DNA of 64,000 bases from Microglena sp. YARC (lineage: Eukaryota > Chlorophyta > Chlorophyceae > Chlamydomonadales > Chlamydomonadaceae). The position numbers and the translations under genes are program-made. Positions 53,742-62,522 of this stretch are shown here, piece after piece. The notes under the pieces were generated by a model that ran no database searches, was not told where the DNA came from, and was given only the letters and a program-made list of their open reading frames with translations. Numbering within the stretch: the first letter of the stretch is position 1; each line of letters opens with the position of its first letter. The stretch lies in contig CM039462.1 in the NCBI GenBank assembly GCA_022414725.1, positions 16,491,666 through 16,555,665 of the forward strand, written 5' to 3'.

Positions 53742-53840
53742 AAGCAGACTTCTGCTTGACAACTATGTCGGGAGTATGAAAAATGAATCGCGGGACCCAC
53801 GGAGTGGGGCAGGGGAATTCAGTTGCGGACTCGTGTGAAG
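53742..53840. repeat. Two-hairpin repeat copy
   Basis: AAGCAGACTTCTGCTT at 53742-53757 and ACCCAC-GGA-GTGGGGC near 53797. It is preceded by GATGCGCATGGGGACACGTG, as are the copies at 55219 and 57167. Confidence 0.85.
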
Positions 53841-53887
53841 CTTCGAGGCGCGCAAAAACACCTTGGATTACGCCTTGAGGGATAGGG

Positions 53888-54583
53888 ATGCTGATCAAGA
53901 GTTGGGACGCGCGTCATCATGCGGCTTTAGTCGACGACAAGGGTTTCGTGTGCGCCTCAAAAAACGAGTGTAAGAAACGCAAAATCCGTACAGATTACAG
54001 CCGTACAATGGCTACACTCAATACTTTTAAGGGGGCCTTGGCCACGCCTAAGTACAGTCCATCGAAGCTCGAAGACAACTCTTGCAACCCCCCAAGTGCT
54101 TCTTCAGATCAGCAAAAGCAGGCTAGCGTGTCGGAATCAAGTCGGAATCAAGGCCGCCATATGATCGAATTCCGTGGTGAGCGCAAGCAAATGCCGCGTC
54201 TACGAGGTTGGTTGAGGCCGGGAGCCGATAGGCTTTGGTGCAACATCTCTAGTATCGAGCCAAGACTTCGCTTCAAGTACGTGGACCATGTTACATTCGA
54301 TGACGATATGTGGGAGTGCAACGCAGTATGGTTGCATTGCCTACATTTACCCAACAGATCAATTTATACAGCGTCGGTCTTTGAGATGCTGAAGGAGGCA
54401 GTCAACATTTTGTCACACACACCCGGTGCTGCAAGGTACACACTCCTCGACTCGCATGATGATGCGCACCGTTTGGGAGGAGCGCACCCAATTCTCACAA
54501 GGGGGTGGTCATTCGTTTTCTACGCCATGACCGGGAGCAGGTTAGGGGGCAAGGTCTTACTGGCCGTAGCAAGGCCAAAGTAA
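53888..54583 (+). CDS. Hypothetical 231-residue protein
   Basis: An open frame from ATG 53888. The first 40 codons overlap an inverted, degenerate copy of the 340-bp repeat, so the native start may be ATG 54008. The rest has a compact domain (RLRGWLRPGADRLWCNISSI, WECNAVWLHCLHLP, HPILTRGWSFVFYAMTGSRL) with several Trp and Cys and no recognised family. Intact. Confidence 0.5.
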   Translation: MLIKSWDARHHAALVDDKGFVCASKNECKKRKIRTDYSRTMATLNTFKGALATPKYSPSKLEDNSCNPPSASSDQQKQASVSESSRNQGRHMIEFRGERKQMPRLRGWLRPGADRLWCNISSIEPRLRFKYVDHVTFDDDMWECNAVWLHCLHLPNRSIYTASVFEMLKEAVNILSHTPGAARYTLLDSHDDAHRLGGAHPILTRGWSFVFYAMTGSRLGGKVLLAVARPK

Positions 54584-54732
54584 GTAGATAGTTATTAGAT
54601 TACAAGTTTATATTGTACCTCCGCTCCGGCAATCAATGTAATGTAATGTTACGTAATTGGAAGTTGAAACGCTATCTTGTGCTTATTCTGGACAACAAGT
54701 GGAAAGCTATACTTTATAAACAATCAATCAAT

Positions 54733-55194
54733 ATGATTGACAAGTGTTTTTATCTACTAATACCTATCTGCATCGCTACCTTCGCTTTTATTTACATAGC
54801 TCGACTGAAGATTGAGATTGAGACTGAGCGCGCTAGAAATAAGGCAGATACTGCTTGACTGAAGATTGAGCTTGAGCTTGAGCTTGAGACTGAGCTTGAG
54901 ACTGAGCACTCTCTAAAGAAGGCAGATGCTTCTCGAGTGAATAGTCTGGAGATTGAGCTTGAGACTGAGCGCGCTCGAAATAAGGCATATGTTGCTAGAC
55001 TGAAGATTGAGACTGAGCGCGCAGAAGCACTTGAGAAGCAACTGAGGTACAAACTGTCAAGCATGACTGCCGAGCAATGGAATTCCCTGAACGATCATGA
55101 CAGGCGTCTCAATGAGGATCTTTGCAAACAATACGGAATCCCCTTCCCCAACATTCAGGAGTCATGCCTCGATTCCGCGATTCATCTTTCATGA
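54733..55194 (+). pseudogene. Membrane-anchored coiled-coil protein with in-frame TGA
   Basis: From ATG 54733 a hydrophobic anchor (FYLLIPICIATFAFIYIA) leads into repeats of ARLKIEIETERARNKA. TGA 54856-54858 stands exactly where the repeat expects the Arg codon of ARLK, consistent with CGA to TGA. The same frame continues as a charged coiled coil to 55194, ending NIQESCLDSAIHLS. Probably a type II membrane protein before the lesion. Confidence 0.7.
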
Positions 55195-55218
55195 GCGCAT
55201 GGGGACACGTGTCGTCTC

Positions 55219-55345
55219 AAGCAGACGTCTGCTTAACAAACTATTTCGGGATCATGAAAGAGGAATCGCGGGACCCACGGAGTGGGGCAGGGGAATCGCG
55301 GGACCCACGGAGTGGGGCAGGGGAATTCAGCTGCGGACCCGCGGA
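55219..55345. repeat. Two-hairpin repeat copy with a duplicated second hairpin
   Basis: AAGCAGACGTCTGCTT at 55219-55234, then CGCGGGACCCACGGAGTGGG followed by GCAGGGGAAT occurs twice in tandem (from about 55267 and 55300). Confidence 0.85.
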
Positions 55346-55364
55346 AACACGTGTCCTAGGATCT

Positions 55365-55660
55365 GACTTGTCCATCGGAGGACACACGCAAACGGCGGAA
55401 CACTGTCGAATGTATCGGAGGACGGCGGAACACTGTCGGATCTGACTTGTCCATCGGAGTACACAAGCAAACGGCGGAACACTGTCGAATGTATCGGAGG
55501 ACACACGCAAACGGCAGAACACTGTCGAATGTATCGGAGTACACAAGATGCGGAACACTGTCGAATGTCTCGGAGGACACAAGATGCGGAACACTGTCGA
55601 ATGGCACACGCAGGACCCTCATTGACACACGCAAACGGCGGAACACATGTCGACGACTCC
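55365..55660. repeat. Minisatellite of about 40-bp units
   Basis: Units contain GCGGAACACTGTCGAATGTA and TCGGAGGACACACGCAAACG. At least six units; a related ACTGTGGAAAACTGTCGCAT appears at 63489. Confidence 0.85.
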
Positions 55661-55919
55661 TCTTCATAGTCCATCACTCAATCACTCAATCACTCACTCA
55701 GATTAAAGGGACCGGCGCTTTGCGTACCCAGGCATGCCCAATCCTTGTGTATTGCTGGAGGTACGATAGCCGGGCATCATAAAAGGACCTCCTCGCCCCG
55801 AGCATGCATATTTTTCTTTTCTTCTCATCATCATCCTCTTCACTAGCGCGTCATTCGCACACCACCCTCCTCTTTCCTTTCTTACAAATAACGCAAAATA
55901 CATACACACGCGAATATCT

Positions 55920-55923
55920 ATCC

Positions 55924-55968
<45 letters not shown>
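55920..55968. repeat. CT microsatellite
   Basis: Nearly uninterrupted CT dinucleotides with a few TTT breaks. Confidence 0.95.
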
Positions 55969-56064
55969 CACACGCCACACAGACGGATATGTAAAGCCTT
56001 CTTTTGAGATTGGAGTCATTGCCACATCCACGTATGCGCGAAGAAAAGAGTCTTCATCGACGCG

Positions 56065-56640
56065 ATGCCGACACAACCTTGTCAGCCCATTTCAAAGCCA
56101 GTCCGCCAACTAGGAAGGGCGCTGGACATGGACAGTCTCGACACATCCAAGTTTCTTGATCGCCTCCACTGCCGGAATGTCAGCCGTCTCAATGCACTGC
56201 GGACGTCATCGGCTACTTCCGGCGATCCACGCGTCTTGGAGTATAACGCATTGCGCCACCTAATTAAACAAAAACACCACACATCCCCATCGTCACGTTT
56301 GTTCCTTGTCGCTGTGGAGTACGTCTTCGATGACGGATGCTTCAAGCGCGCCAACGGGGACGCCCTTGTATTCTCACATGCTATCAACACACTTTTCGTG
56401 GTGGAGACGAAAATCCTCAAAGCCCCTGCCAAAACTGGAAATGCCAAGGTGTTGAAAGCCATACAGCAGGCCACTATGTGCGCGAGTAGACTTTCGTCCT
56501 GGATACCGCATCTCATCAACATTGACATGAAAGACGGAACAACACTTGGATTTGTGACAATTCGTCGTATGATCGTGACAGCTGTGGATCGCGGTGGACG
56601 CGTCTTCAGTCAAGATATCCGCAGCCAGGAAATTTACTAA
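56065..56640 (+). CDS. Putative PD-(D/E)XK nuclease-fold protein
   Basis: An intact 191-residue frame from ATG 56065. RANGDALVFSHAINTLFVVETK has the G-D...E-x-K arrangement of the PD-(D/E)XK nuclease superfamily (Asp about residue 99, Glu about 112, Lys about 114), followed by a helix (KVLKAIQQATMCASRL) as in that fold. A preceding FLVAVEYVFDDGC strand fits the core. It could be a repair or resolving nuclease or a homing-type enzyme. The assignment is from motif spacing only. Confidence 0.5.
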   Translation: MPTQPCQPISKPVRQLGRALDMDSLDTSKFLDRLHCRNVSRLNALRTSSATSGDPRVLEYNALRHLIKQKHHTSPSSRLFLVAVEYVFDDGCFKRANGDALVFSHAINTLFVVETKILKAPAKTGNAKVLKAIQQATMCASRLSSWIPHLINIDMKDGTTLGFVTIRRMIVTAVDRGGRVFSQDIRSQEIY

Positions 56641-56702
56641 CTTAGTTAACTTAATTAACTCAGGTGACTTGATTAACTGAAGGTGGAACTTCGGCAAAAC
56701 AC

Positions 56703-56798
56703 TGGAGGTACCGAGATTCGAACCCATCAGTGGGCGACATGATCAAGGAATGAAGAAAATTGGCTTAACCTCACGCTATACAACTGAGCTACAACCCC
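56703..56798 (-). tRNA. tRNA-like sequence with extra internal bases, probably degenerate
   Basis: On the minus strand TAGCTCAGTTG matches the eukaryotic A box and GGTTCGAATC is a perfect B box, ending TACCTCCA. Acceptor pairing of GGGGTTG with TACCTCC is imperfect, and the D stem has a mismatch. The spacing between boxes is longer than normal by about 20 bases, which could be an intron or insertion. No safe anticodon can be read. It may be a tRNA relic or the head of a SINE. Confidence 0.5.
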
Positions 56799-57003
56799 GT
56801 TGACAGATTAGCAACTAAACTATTGTTTTAATAAAAAAGAGTGTAAACAACTTTGATACATATAGGTCTCGGCATTGTTTTGCTGAGTATGTAACGTTCC
56901 CCCTCTCCCCCAGATGGATGTAACGTTCCCTCTCTCTCTCTACAGTAGCAGCATTGTTTTGCTGTGTGTGTAACGTTCTCCTCTTTCTATAGAAACAAAC
57001 CTC

Positions 57004-57185
57004 AAGCAGAAGTCTGCTTGACAACTATTTCGGGATTATGAAAGGGGATTCGCGGGACCCACGGAGTGGGGCAGTGGAATTCAGCTGATGACTCGCGGAA
57101 ACACGTGTAGGATCTGACCTGCTTACGCGCGCGCTTCGAGACGCATGGGGAACACGTGTAGTCTCAAGCAGACGTCTGCTTGACC
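57004..57185. repeat. Two-hairpin repeat, full copy plus a 5' fragment
   Basis: The full copy (57004-57095) has AAGCAGAAGTCTGCTT, then a linker with TTTCGGGATTATGAAAGGGG, then GGGACCCACGGAGTGGGGCA. A second copy at 57167 has only the first hairpin (AAGCAGACGTCTGCTT) and then adjoins the covarying element at 57212. Family description: about 100 bp, 13 copies between 46 and 63.5 kb, first arm AAGCAG with changes only in the central four bases, second hairpin with compensatory changes (CAC/GTG or CGC/GCG around GGA or GTA). Confidence 0.88.
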
Positions 57186-57211
57186 CACGGGGTGAATTGT
57201 GAAATTGTAAA

Positions 57212-57350
57212 AGTGGTACCCAAAGGGACAATTCTAAAACACGCTTTGCTATATAATTAATTGTCCCTTTGGGGACCACTGCTAAAAAACTGACGCAGGT
57301 GGATTGAATGTTTCGCAATCTGCTTAGAGGTCAAGCACGGAATTGAATTG
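57212..57350. promoter_or_regulatory. Covarying hairpin element, copy A
   Basis: Arms 57212-57233 and 57259-57280 are complementary at 21 of 22 positions around a 25-base AT-rich loop (CTAAAACACGCTTTGCTATA and TAATT). The next 60 bases, with GACGCAGGTGG and TTTCGCAATCTGCTTAGAGG, match copy B. The short motif GCAGGT/ATCTGC can form a second stem. It lies 160 bp before the primase-helicase start. Confidence 0.75.
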
Positions 57351-57511
57351 ATGGCGGAATCGTGTGAACCTCTACGGATCTGACATGTTTTATGGTGTAA
57401 ACAGGATCAGAGTAAGCAAAATGTAGATGTTGTACCATACCAAAGGGTTATCCACACGAATCACCATTTCAACCACGCAATTGGATTATCCGACTGAACA
57501 AGGTCGAAACG

Positions 57512-59841
57512 ATGCCGACGGACGCAACAAAACAACCCAAGGCCAACTTAGCGCCATGCCCACCCATAATGTGGCTGGGAGCAAACTGGCACAGGGGCGC
57601 AGGCGCAAAGGCGAGCATGCATGCAGATGCGACGATCATGCACGCACGCGCGCAGATGCAGCTGCAGGCCCCGTTCAGTGGATGGAGACAGTTCGGATGC
57701 TACAAGGAATGGACAGACGCAAACGAGGCGCTGCAAAGACTCAAGGGACACGCGAGACACGCGTTCGAGATCATACCGTTCGGAAAGCCATGCAAGCCGT
57801 ACCTTGACATCGACGGTCCGCCACTTCCGAACGACCAGGTGCCCTTCCCAGACGTCGCCGCGTTGGTCTCACACACAGAGGACGCAATCAAGATGATCTT
57901 CAGCAACGACTACGGAATCCAGATCGACGTCGACAACGACCTCATATGGCTCGTCAGCCCAAACACCAAGAAGCTCAGCCTGCACCTCATCATCGACACG
58001 AAGAGAGAAGGAACGCCGCTCCACGTGTACAGCAGCAACCACCAGTCAGACACCACAGGCGCAGCACACCTCGCCATGAGACTGCAGCAGCTAGACCCAA
58101 ACGGAGTCGGGAAGCTCGTAGACATAGGCGTGTACACAAGGGACATGGAGATGCGCATGCTAGGGTCGTGCAAGTTCAACAAGGACGCGGACTCGGTCCT
58201 CGTCCCGCTCAAGCAGCACCACAAGGATGACCCAGACACAGCACTCAGGACAGTCATCTCAAACGTGCCAGAGGATGCCGCAGTCATACAGGTGCCAGAG
58301 CACATACCGAGATACGTCAAGAAGAACGGGATCGCATGGCCAGCACGACCGCGCACGCAAAAAGTCGCAGACGCAGTCAGAGCGGCGGGAACCATCATTG
58401 CAAAGGCCGTAGAGAAGGAACCGCACGTCCGACGCGCCGACATAATCGTGCGCATGCTCGACCTACTCAGACGAGACAAGCACCCGTCAGCATTCCACGA
58501 CAGACGACCCGCAGAGGACGCATTCGATCGAGCCGTAGGCGTCAGGTTCAACTACAGTGACAGGATTGAACCGTGCTACACAGGAAACATACACAACGGA
58601 GAGCAGAACATGCGATGCTTCGTAGACACAGCAGGAAACTGCCTCGTAAAGTGCTTCTCCGCCACCTGCGACAACCACGCGCCCGCGTGCATCGGAAGAC
58701 TCGCGGAACCAGCAGGCGACGCGTGGGACGCGGGAGCCGTGCACGTCAACAGTAGGTACATAGACATCGACGCATGCCTAGAGATGCAGCAGGCGGTCAA
58801 CGTGTGGTTAGACACGGAGCGCAAGGACGTCAACACGCTCTCAGTGCGCAGCCCGATGGGGTCAGGAAAGTCCACCATGCTAGACGCACTCCTAGAACGC
58901 GTGGGAGAGGACAAGACCGTGCTTGTCGTCACATACCGACAGTCGCTCGCGCTAGAGCACAAGAGAAAACTGGCGCGCAAGGGATTTGTATCATACCTAG
59001 ACGCCGACGTCACCCACAGGACCTCAGGCGAAGGGACAAGACACCGCGCGTCATCTGCCAGATCGAGTCGCTACACAGGCTCGCAGAGCACACGTGCATG
59101 CGATACCTCACATCGGGCTTTGACATAGTTGTGCTCGACGAGGTGGAGTCGCTGCTGAGACACTTCATGTCGCCAACCGTCGTCAACCCATTTGCTGAGA
59201 TACAGGGGCTGGCGGACACGCTCAACGCGACGACAACCGGCGTCGTCACAATGGACGCGACATGGGGCAGCGTCACGAAAGAATTCCTCAAGCAGGCCGG
59301 CTTGCGCAACCTGCTCGTCGTCAACGACTACCGGAGCACAGAGAACGCGCGCACATTCGCCATATCGAAGGACGAGGTGACATGGAGCGCGCAGATCCGA
59401 GACGACATCATCGCAGGCAGGAACGTCGTCGTCGTCTCGCTCAGCCAGGAGCGCGCGATGCAGGTGCACAAGGCCGCACTTGACACATTCGACGACCCGA
59501 AGGACGCGGCCAGACTCTGCCTGCTGCACACGTCCAAGACAGCAGACGCAGTCAAGGCGAAGCTCATAGACGTAGACGCACTCTGGAGCAGCAAACGGAT
59601 CGTCGTGTACACGCCGACCATATCGGCGGGGATCGATTTCAGCACTCAGCACTTTGACAGGATGTACCTATACCTGTGCCCCGGGTCTGCGGCGCCGATG
59701 GGTGCGTTGCAGGTGACCGGACGAGTGCGTCACCTGGTCGACACCGACGTCAGGACGCTCGTAGCCAAGACCATGCGAGTGGCACGCGATGCAACCCGAC
59801 AACACTTGACGCACGTCAACCTCTACCAGTGGCTCAGGTGA
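57512..59841 (+). pseudogene. Fused AEP primase and SF2 (origin-binding type) helicase, one frameshift
   Basis: From ATG 57512 the N-terminal primase domain shows YLDIDGP at about residue 96 (catalytic DxD), KLSLHLII (the His motif) and GVYTRDMEMRMLGSCKFNK. A zinc-binding segment follows (CFVDTAGNCLVKCFSATC). At about residue 450 SPMGSGKST is a Walker A motif. Near 59015-59030 the frame shifts by one base. The second frame gives VVLDEVESLL (motif II), VVVVSLSQERA, TPTISAGIDF and QVTGRVRHL (motif VI) to 59841. This architecture, primase fused to a UL9-like helicase, is known in giant algal and amoebal viruses, where it primes and unwinds DNA at replication. All catalytic motifs remain. Confidence 0.88.
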
Positions 59842-59851
59842 GAGTAGAGAG

Positions 59852-59990
59852 GTGGCGGGTAAAGTCACAATTCTAAAACACTCTTTGCTATATAATTAAG
59901 TATGACTTTACCCACCACTGCTTAAAAACTGACGCAGGTGGATGGAAGGTTTCGCAACCTGCTTAGAGGTCAAGCACGTACCCGCGATTG
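59852..59990. promoter_or_regulatory. Covarying hairpin element, copy B
   Basis: Arms 59852-59872 and 59899-59919 pair at 18 of 21 positions, starting 11 bp after the helicase stop. The loop is nearly identical to copy A, but the stem centre differs (GGGTAAAGTCA against CCCAAAGGGAC) with matching changes on the other arm. The conserved downstream 60 bases contain the start codon of the next gene (59942). It may serve as transcript end, leader structure, or both. Confidence 0.75.
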
Positions 59991-61150
59991 ACGGTGGAGA
60001 TGACCACACACTGCAAGAGCTCTCAGGTGGCGCTCTCGCCCTGTTGTTTGCGACCGTGGCTCCACCAACACTGAAGATGACTGTCGAAAGCTACTTTCTA
60101 GCTGAGATATACAACGCCAGCTTCGACTACGTGTCCTGCTTCGCCGACCTTCTGGAGCATGCAGGTCACCGAGTGGACCTCGGCACAAGCTACGCTGCGG
60201 TCAGTGCCGCCCGCGTGCACGCGCCAGCTGAGGGCAACGTGGAGGCGACGAGCGAGTTCCTGTTGCGCGTCCTCAAGGCTCAGGAGCAGCTGGATGCGCT
60301 CACCGGAGCTGTCCCTGTCGCTGTCGCTGCCCCTGACAATGTCCCTGTTGCTGCCCCTGTCCCTGTCGCCGCCACAGACATCCTCAGCGATGTGCCCAGT
60401 GCCATGCGGCGCAAGGATCTCATGGATGCTATCGAGCAGCGGGTGATGGCCAACGACGCGAGCGAGGACGACAAGTTCCTTCTGTACCTGAGCCGCTACT
60501 GCTCTGCATGGGGCATCGACCGCGTCGACGAAGAGTTCCTGCTGGAGAACAAGCCTGGTGCTGTCGGTTCTCCGAAGGCGCGGCTCCTGTCGCGCCTGCT
60601 GTGCCCGATCCTGCGCCCGGTGCGCGGCGCCGACGTGCACACGACTGAGCACTCAGGTTTGCTGAAGATCGTGTTGATCGAGGAGACACTCGCTGCTCTA
60701 GGGTTTTCGTCCCCGTTCGACACTACGACCGTCATCCCGAACCTGATGACGGCATTCGACACCAAACTGAAGGGAACACAGATGTTCAGCGACTACGCAA
60801 ACACCGCTCGGCTGTTCAGCCAGGCCTCGTGCGGTGTTCGCGACGGGTGGGACCTGCGCAAGGTGTCCAAGGCGGTTAAGATGATCTTGAACGCCGTGGG
60901 TCTGGATATGGTGAGCGTGACGAAGCGGGTGCAGGTCAAGGGCAAGAGAACTCAGGAGGAGAGGAACTACCGCCTGTGCCCTGAGAGTGTCTGCCGTATG
61001 CTCGAGCTCGTGAAACTTCGTCTTCTGCGCACTGACCTCACGCCGCTCAACGCGCACGCCGCCGCTGCCCTTTCTGGACACGAGCTGTCCATGTACAGCC
61101 ACCTGGTTGACGTCGCGAGATGGAGAGTCTTTTCAGAGGTATTCATGTGA
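59942..61150 (+). CDS. Hypothetical 402-residue protein next to the primase-helicase
   Basis: An intact frame from ATG 59942, inside the conserved end of element B. A variable linker rich in Ala/Val/Pro (about residues 120-145) separates an N-terminal helical domain from a C-terminal domain with FLLYLSRYCSAWGIDRVDEEF, RVQVKGKRTQEERNYRLCPESV and a helical end. Position right after the primase-helicase suggests a replication partner, for example an origin-recognition or helicase accessory domain, but no family is certain. The last codons are part of a 78-bp duplication. Confidence 0.6.
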   Translation: MEGFATCLEVKHVPAIDGGDDHTLQELSGGALALLFATVAPPTLKMTVESYFLAEIYNASFDYVSCFADLLEHAGHRVDLGTSYAAVSAARVHAPAEGNVEATSEFLLRVLKAQEQLDALTGAVPVAVAAPDNVPVAAPVPVAATDILSDVPSAMRRKDLMDAIEQRVMANDASEDDKFLLYLSRYCSAWGIDRVDEEFLLENKPGAVGSPKARLLSRLLCPILRPVRGADVHTTEHSGLLKIVLIEETLAALGFSSPFDTTTVIPNLMTAFDTKLKGTQMFSDYANTARLFSQASCGVRDGWDLRKVSKAVKMILNAVGLDMVSVTKRVQVKGKRTQEERNYRLCPESVCRMLELVKLRLLRTDLTPLNAHAAAALSGHELSMYSHLVDVARWRVFSEVFM

Positions 61151-61306
61151 ACACGTTTAAAATAGGGATTGATGTGAGCCTCCGGTATTCTTCAGTATTT
61201 ATTTTTTGTTGAAATAATTGTTGTTACCGAGATGGAGAGTCTTTTCAGAGGTGTTCATGTGAACACGTTTAAAATAGGGATTGACGTGAGCCTCCGGCAT
61301 TCTTCA
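61117..61306. repeat. 78-bp direct repeat spanning a gene end
   Basis: 61117-61194 and 61229-61306 differ at about four positions (GAGATGGAGAGTCTTTTCAG start, CCTCCGGYATTCTTCA end). The first copy contains the stop codon of the 402-residue gene. Confidence 0.9.
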
Positions 61307-61489
61307 TACAATTTTTCGGTCAATCAAATGATTCCATGGCGACCCGATGTGTTTGGCCGAGCATTGCCCAGCCCTAGCGATCGATGCCTGCACCGCGAGC
61401 GAGCTAGGGGGGAGGTTGCTGTGACCCCCTTGCGGAAGAACACATGTATGACAACTACAATGTAACAAACATAAGGGGGTTCTCTCCTC

Positions 61490-62329
61490 ATGGAGAAATG
61501 CACCATGGAGAAATGCACCATGGAGAAAAAACACCCCCCCTGTTTGTTCGCGTGCGAGTTGTGTGACAAGCAGTTCAGTAACCGGTATTCGAAGTCTTCA
61601 CACAAGCGGAGGTCTCACCCCAAGGGAGCTGTTGATGTTGACTTCATGGAGAAGCGCATGGAGTACCTCGAGAATCGGATCGATGAAATGCAAGCGGAAC
61701 TGGAGGCGTTGCGGAAAAAACACACTTTCACAATCAACAACAGCTTCGGGTCGGCCACCAACAACTATGTTGTTACATGCAAAAATTTCACCAACACCAC
61801 CACCAACAACAACAACAATACTGCTCCAGATGCGGCGGCGCTATCTCCAGCTGCGACGACACCGGTGGAGGACATGCACCCCTTCGGGGAGGAGGTCACG
61901 CCCGAGTCAGAGTTCCTCTCGGTCGCTCAATTCAATGAGTGCGGGTACAACCTGGTCAAGCTGCTGTAGCTATCGCACTTCAACCCCGCGCACCCGCAGT
62001 ACATGAACATCATCATGGACCCCGACTGCTACCAGCAGACGTACGTGTACGGACGGGACTGCCGCTGGGCGAAGGCGGACCTGCAAGACTCGCTGCTGCC
62101 GGTGCTCAGGAGCATCGTGCAGCGAATGAGCAGGGTGAACCCGGCAGAAGCAAGCAAGTACGAGGACGACGCCGCCTTCCTCCAGGGAGGCGCCGGCTCC
62201 GTCACCTTCAGGGCCATGCAGGGCATGGCCCTGCACAGCCGGACCTGCGTCAGGGTCCTCTCGGAGAGGGGCGTGCCGCTGCCAGAGGAACTACGGACGC
62301 ACTTGCACTTGACAGAACACAATAGGTAA
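61490..62329 (+). pseudogene. C2H2 zinc-finger, coiled-coil protein with in-frame TAG
   Basis: ATG 61490 is followed by a threefold 15-base repeat (MEKCT). A C2H2 finger lies at residues 22-43 (C-x2-C-x12-H-x4-H, CELCDKQFSNRYSKSSH). A coiled coil (MEYLENRIDEMQAELEALRKK) and a Thr/Asn linker follow. At 61967-61969 TAG interrupts a frame that goes on with HFNPAHPQYMNIIM, the C-terminal signature of a zinc-finger family common in giant viruses, to 62329. The stop replaces one residue between KLL and LSHFNP. A product truncated after the linker would keep the finger. Confidence 0.8.
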
Positions 62330-62336
62330 AAAACTG

Positions 62337-62460
62337 TGCGGGCCCCCCGTTCGTCCATTCATTCTCACACGGGCCACGGCGGCTTTCGAAGACCCCCGTC
62401 CGTACATTCATTCTCACACACATGCCACGGTAGCTTTCGCAGCCTCGTCCATTCAGTCTC
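62337..62460. repeat. Left arm of an inverted repeat around the GIY-YIG-like gene
   Basis: Two tandem units contain CCGTCCGTACATTCATTCTC and GGCTTTCG. In reverse orientation the same pattern lies at 63283-63352. Confidence 0.75.
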
Positions 62461-62522
62461 ACGACCGCATCATACGCGTGCTTTATCTGTGTGTGCGTGC
62501 GTGCAGCAATGGATAACAGAGC

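Noticed and set aside
57082..57100. Hammerhead ribozyme core (CTGATGA then GAAA) at the end of a two-hairpin repeat
   Set aside because: The intervening six bases cannot form a proper stem II, and other copies read CTGCTGA or CTGCGGA, so the core is not conserved.
58487..60652. Several antisense frames across the replication genes
   Set aside because: GC-rich sense codons leave the other frames open; none has motifs, while the sense strand has clear primase and helicase motifs.
2026..61969. Alternative genetic code or systematic stop readthrough
   Set aside because: TAA, TAG and TGA all appear in frame, and frameshifts and deletions occur in the same genes, so decay is simpler.
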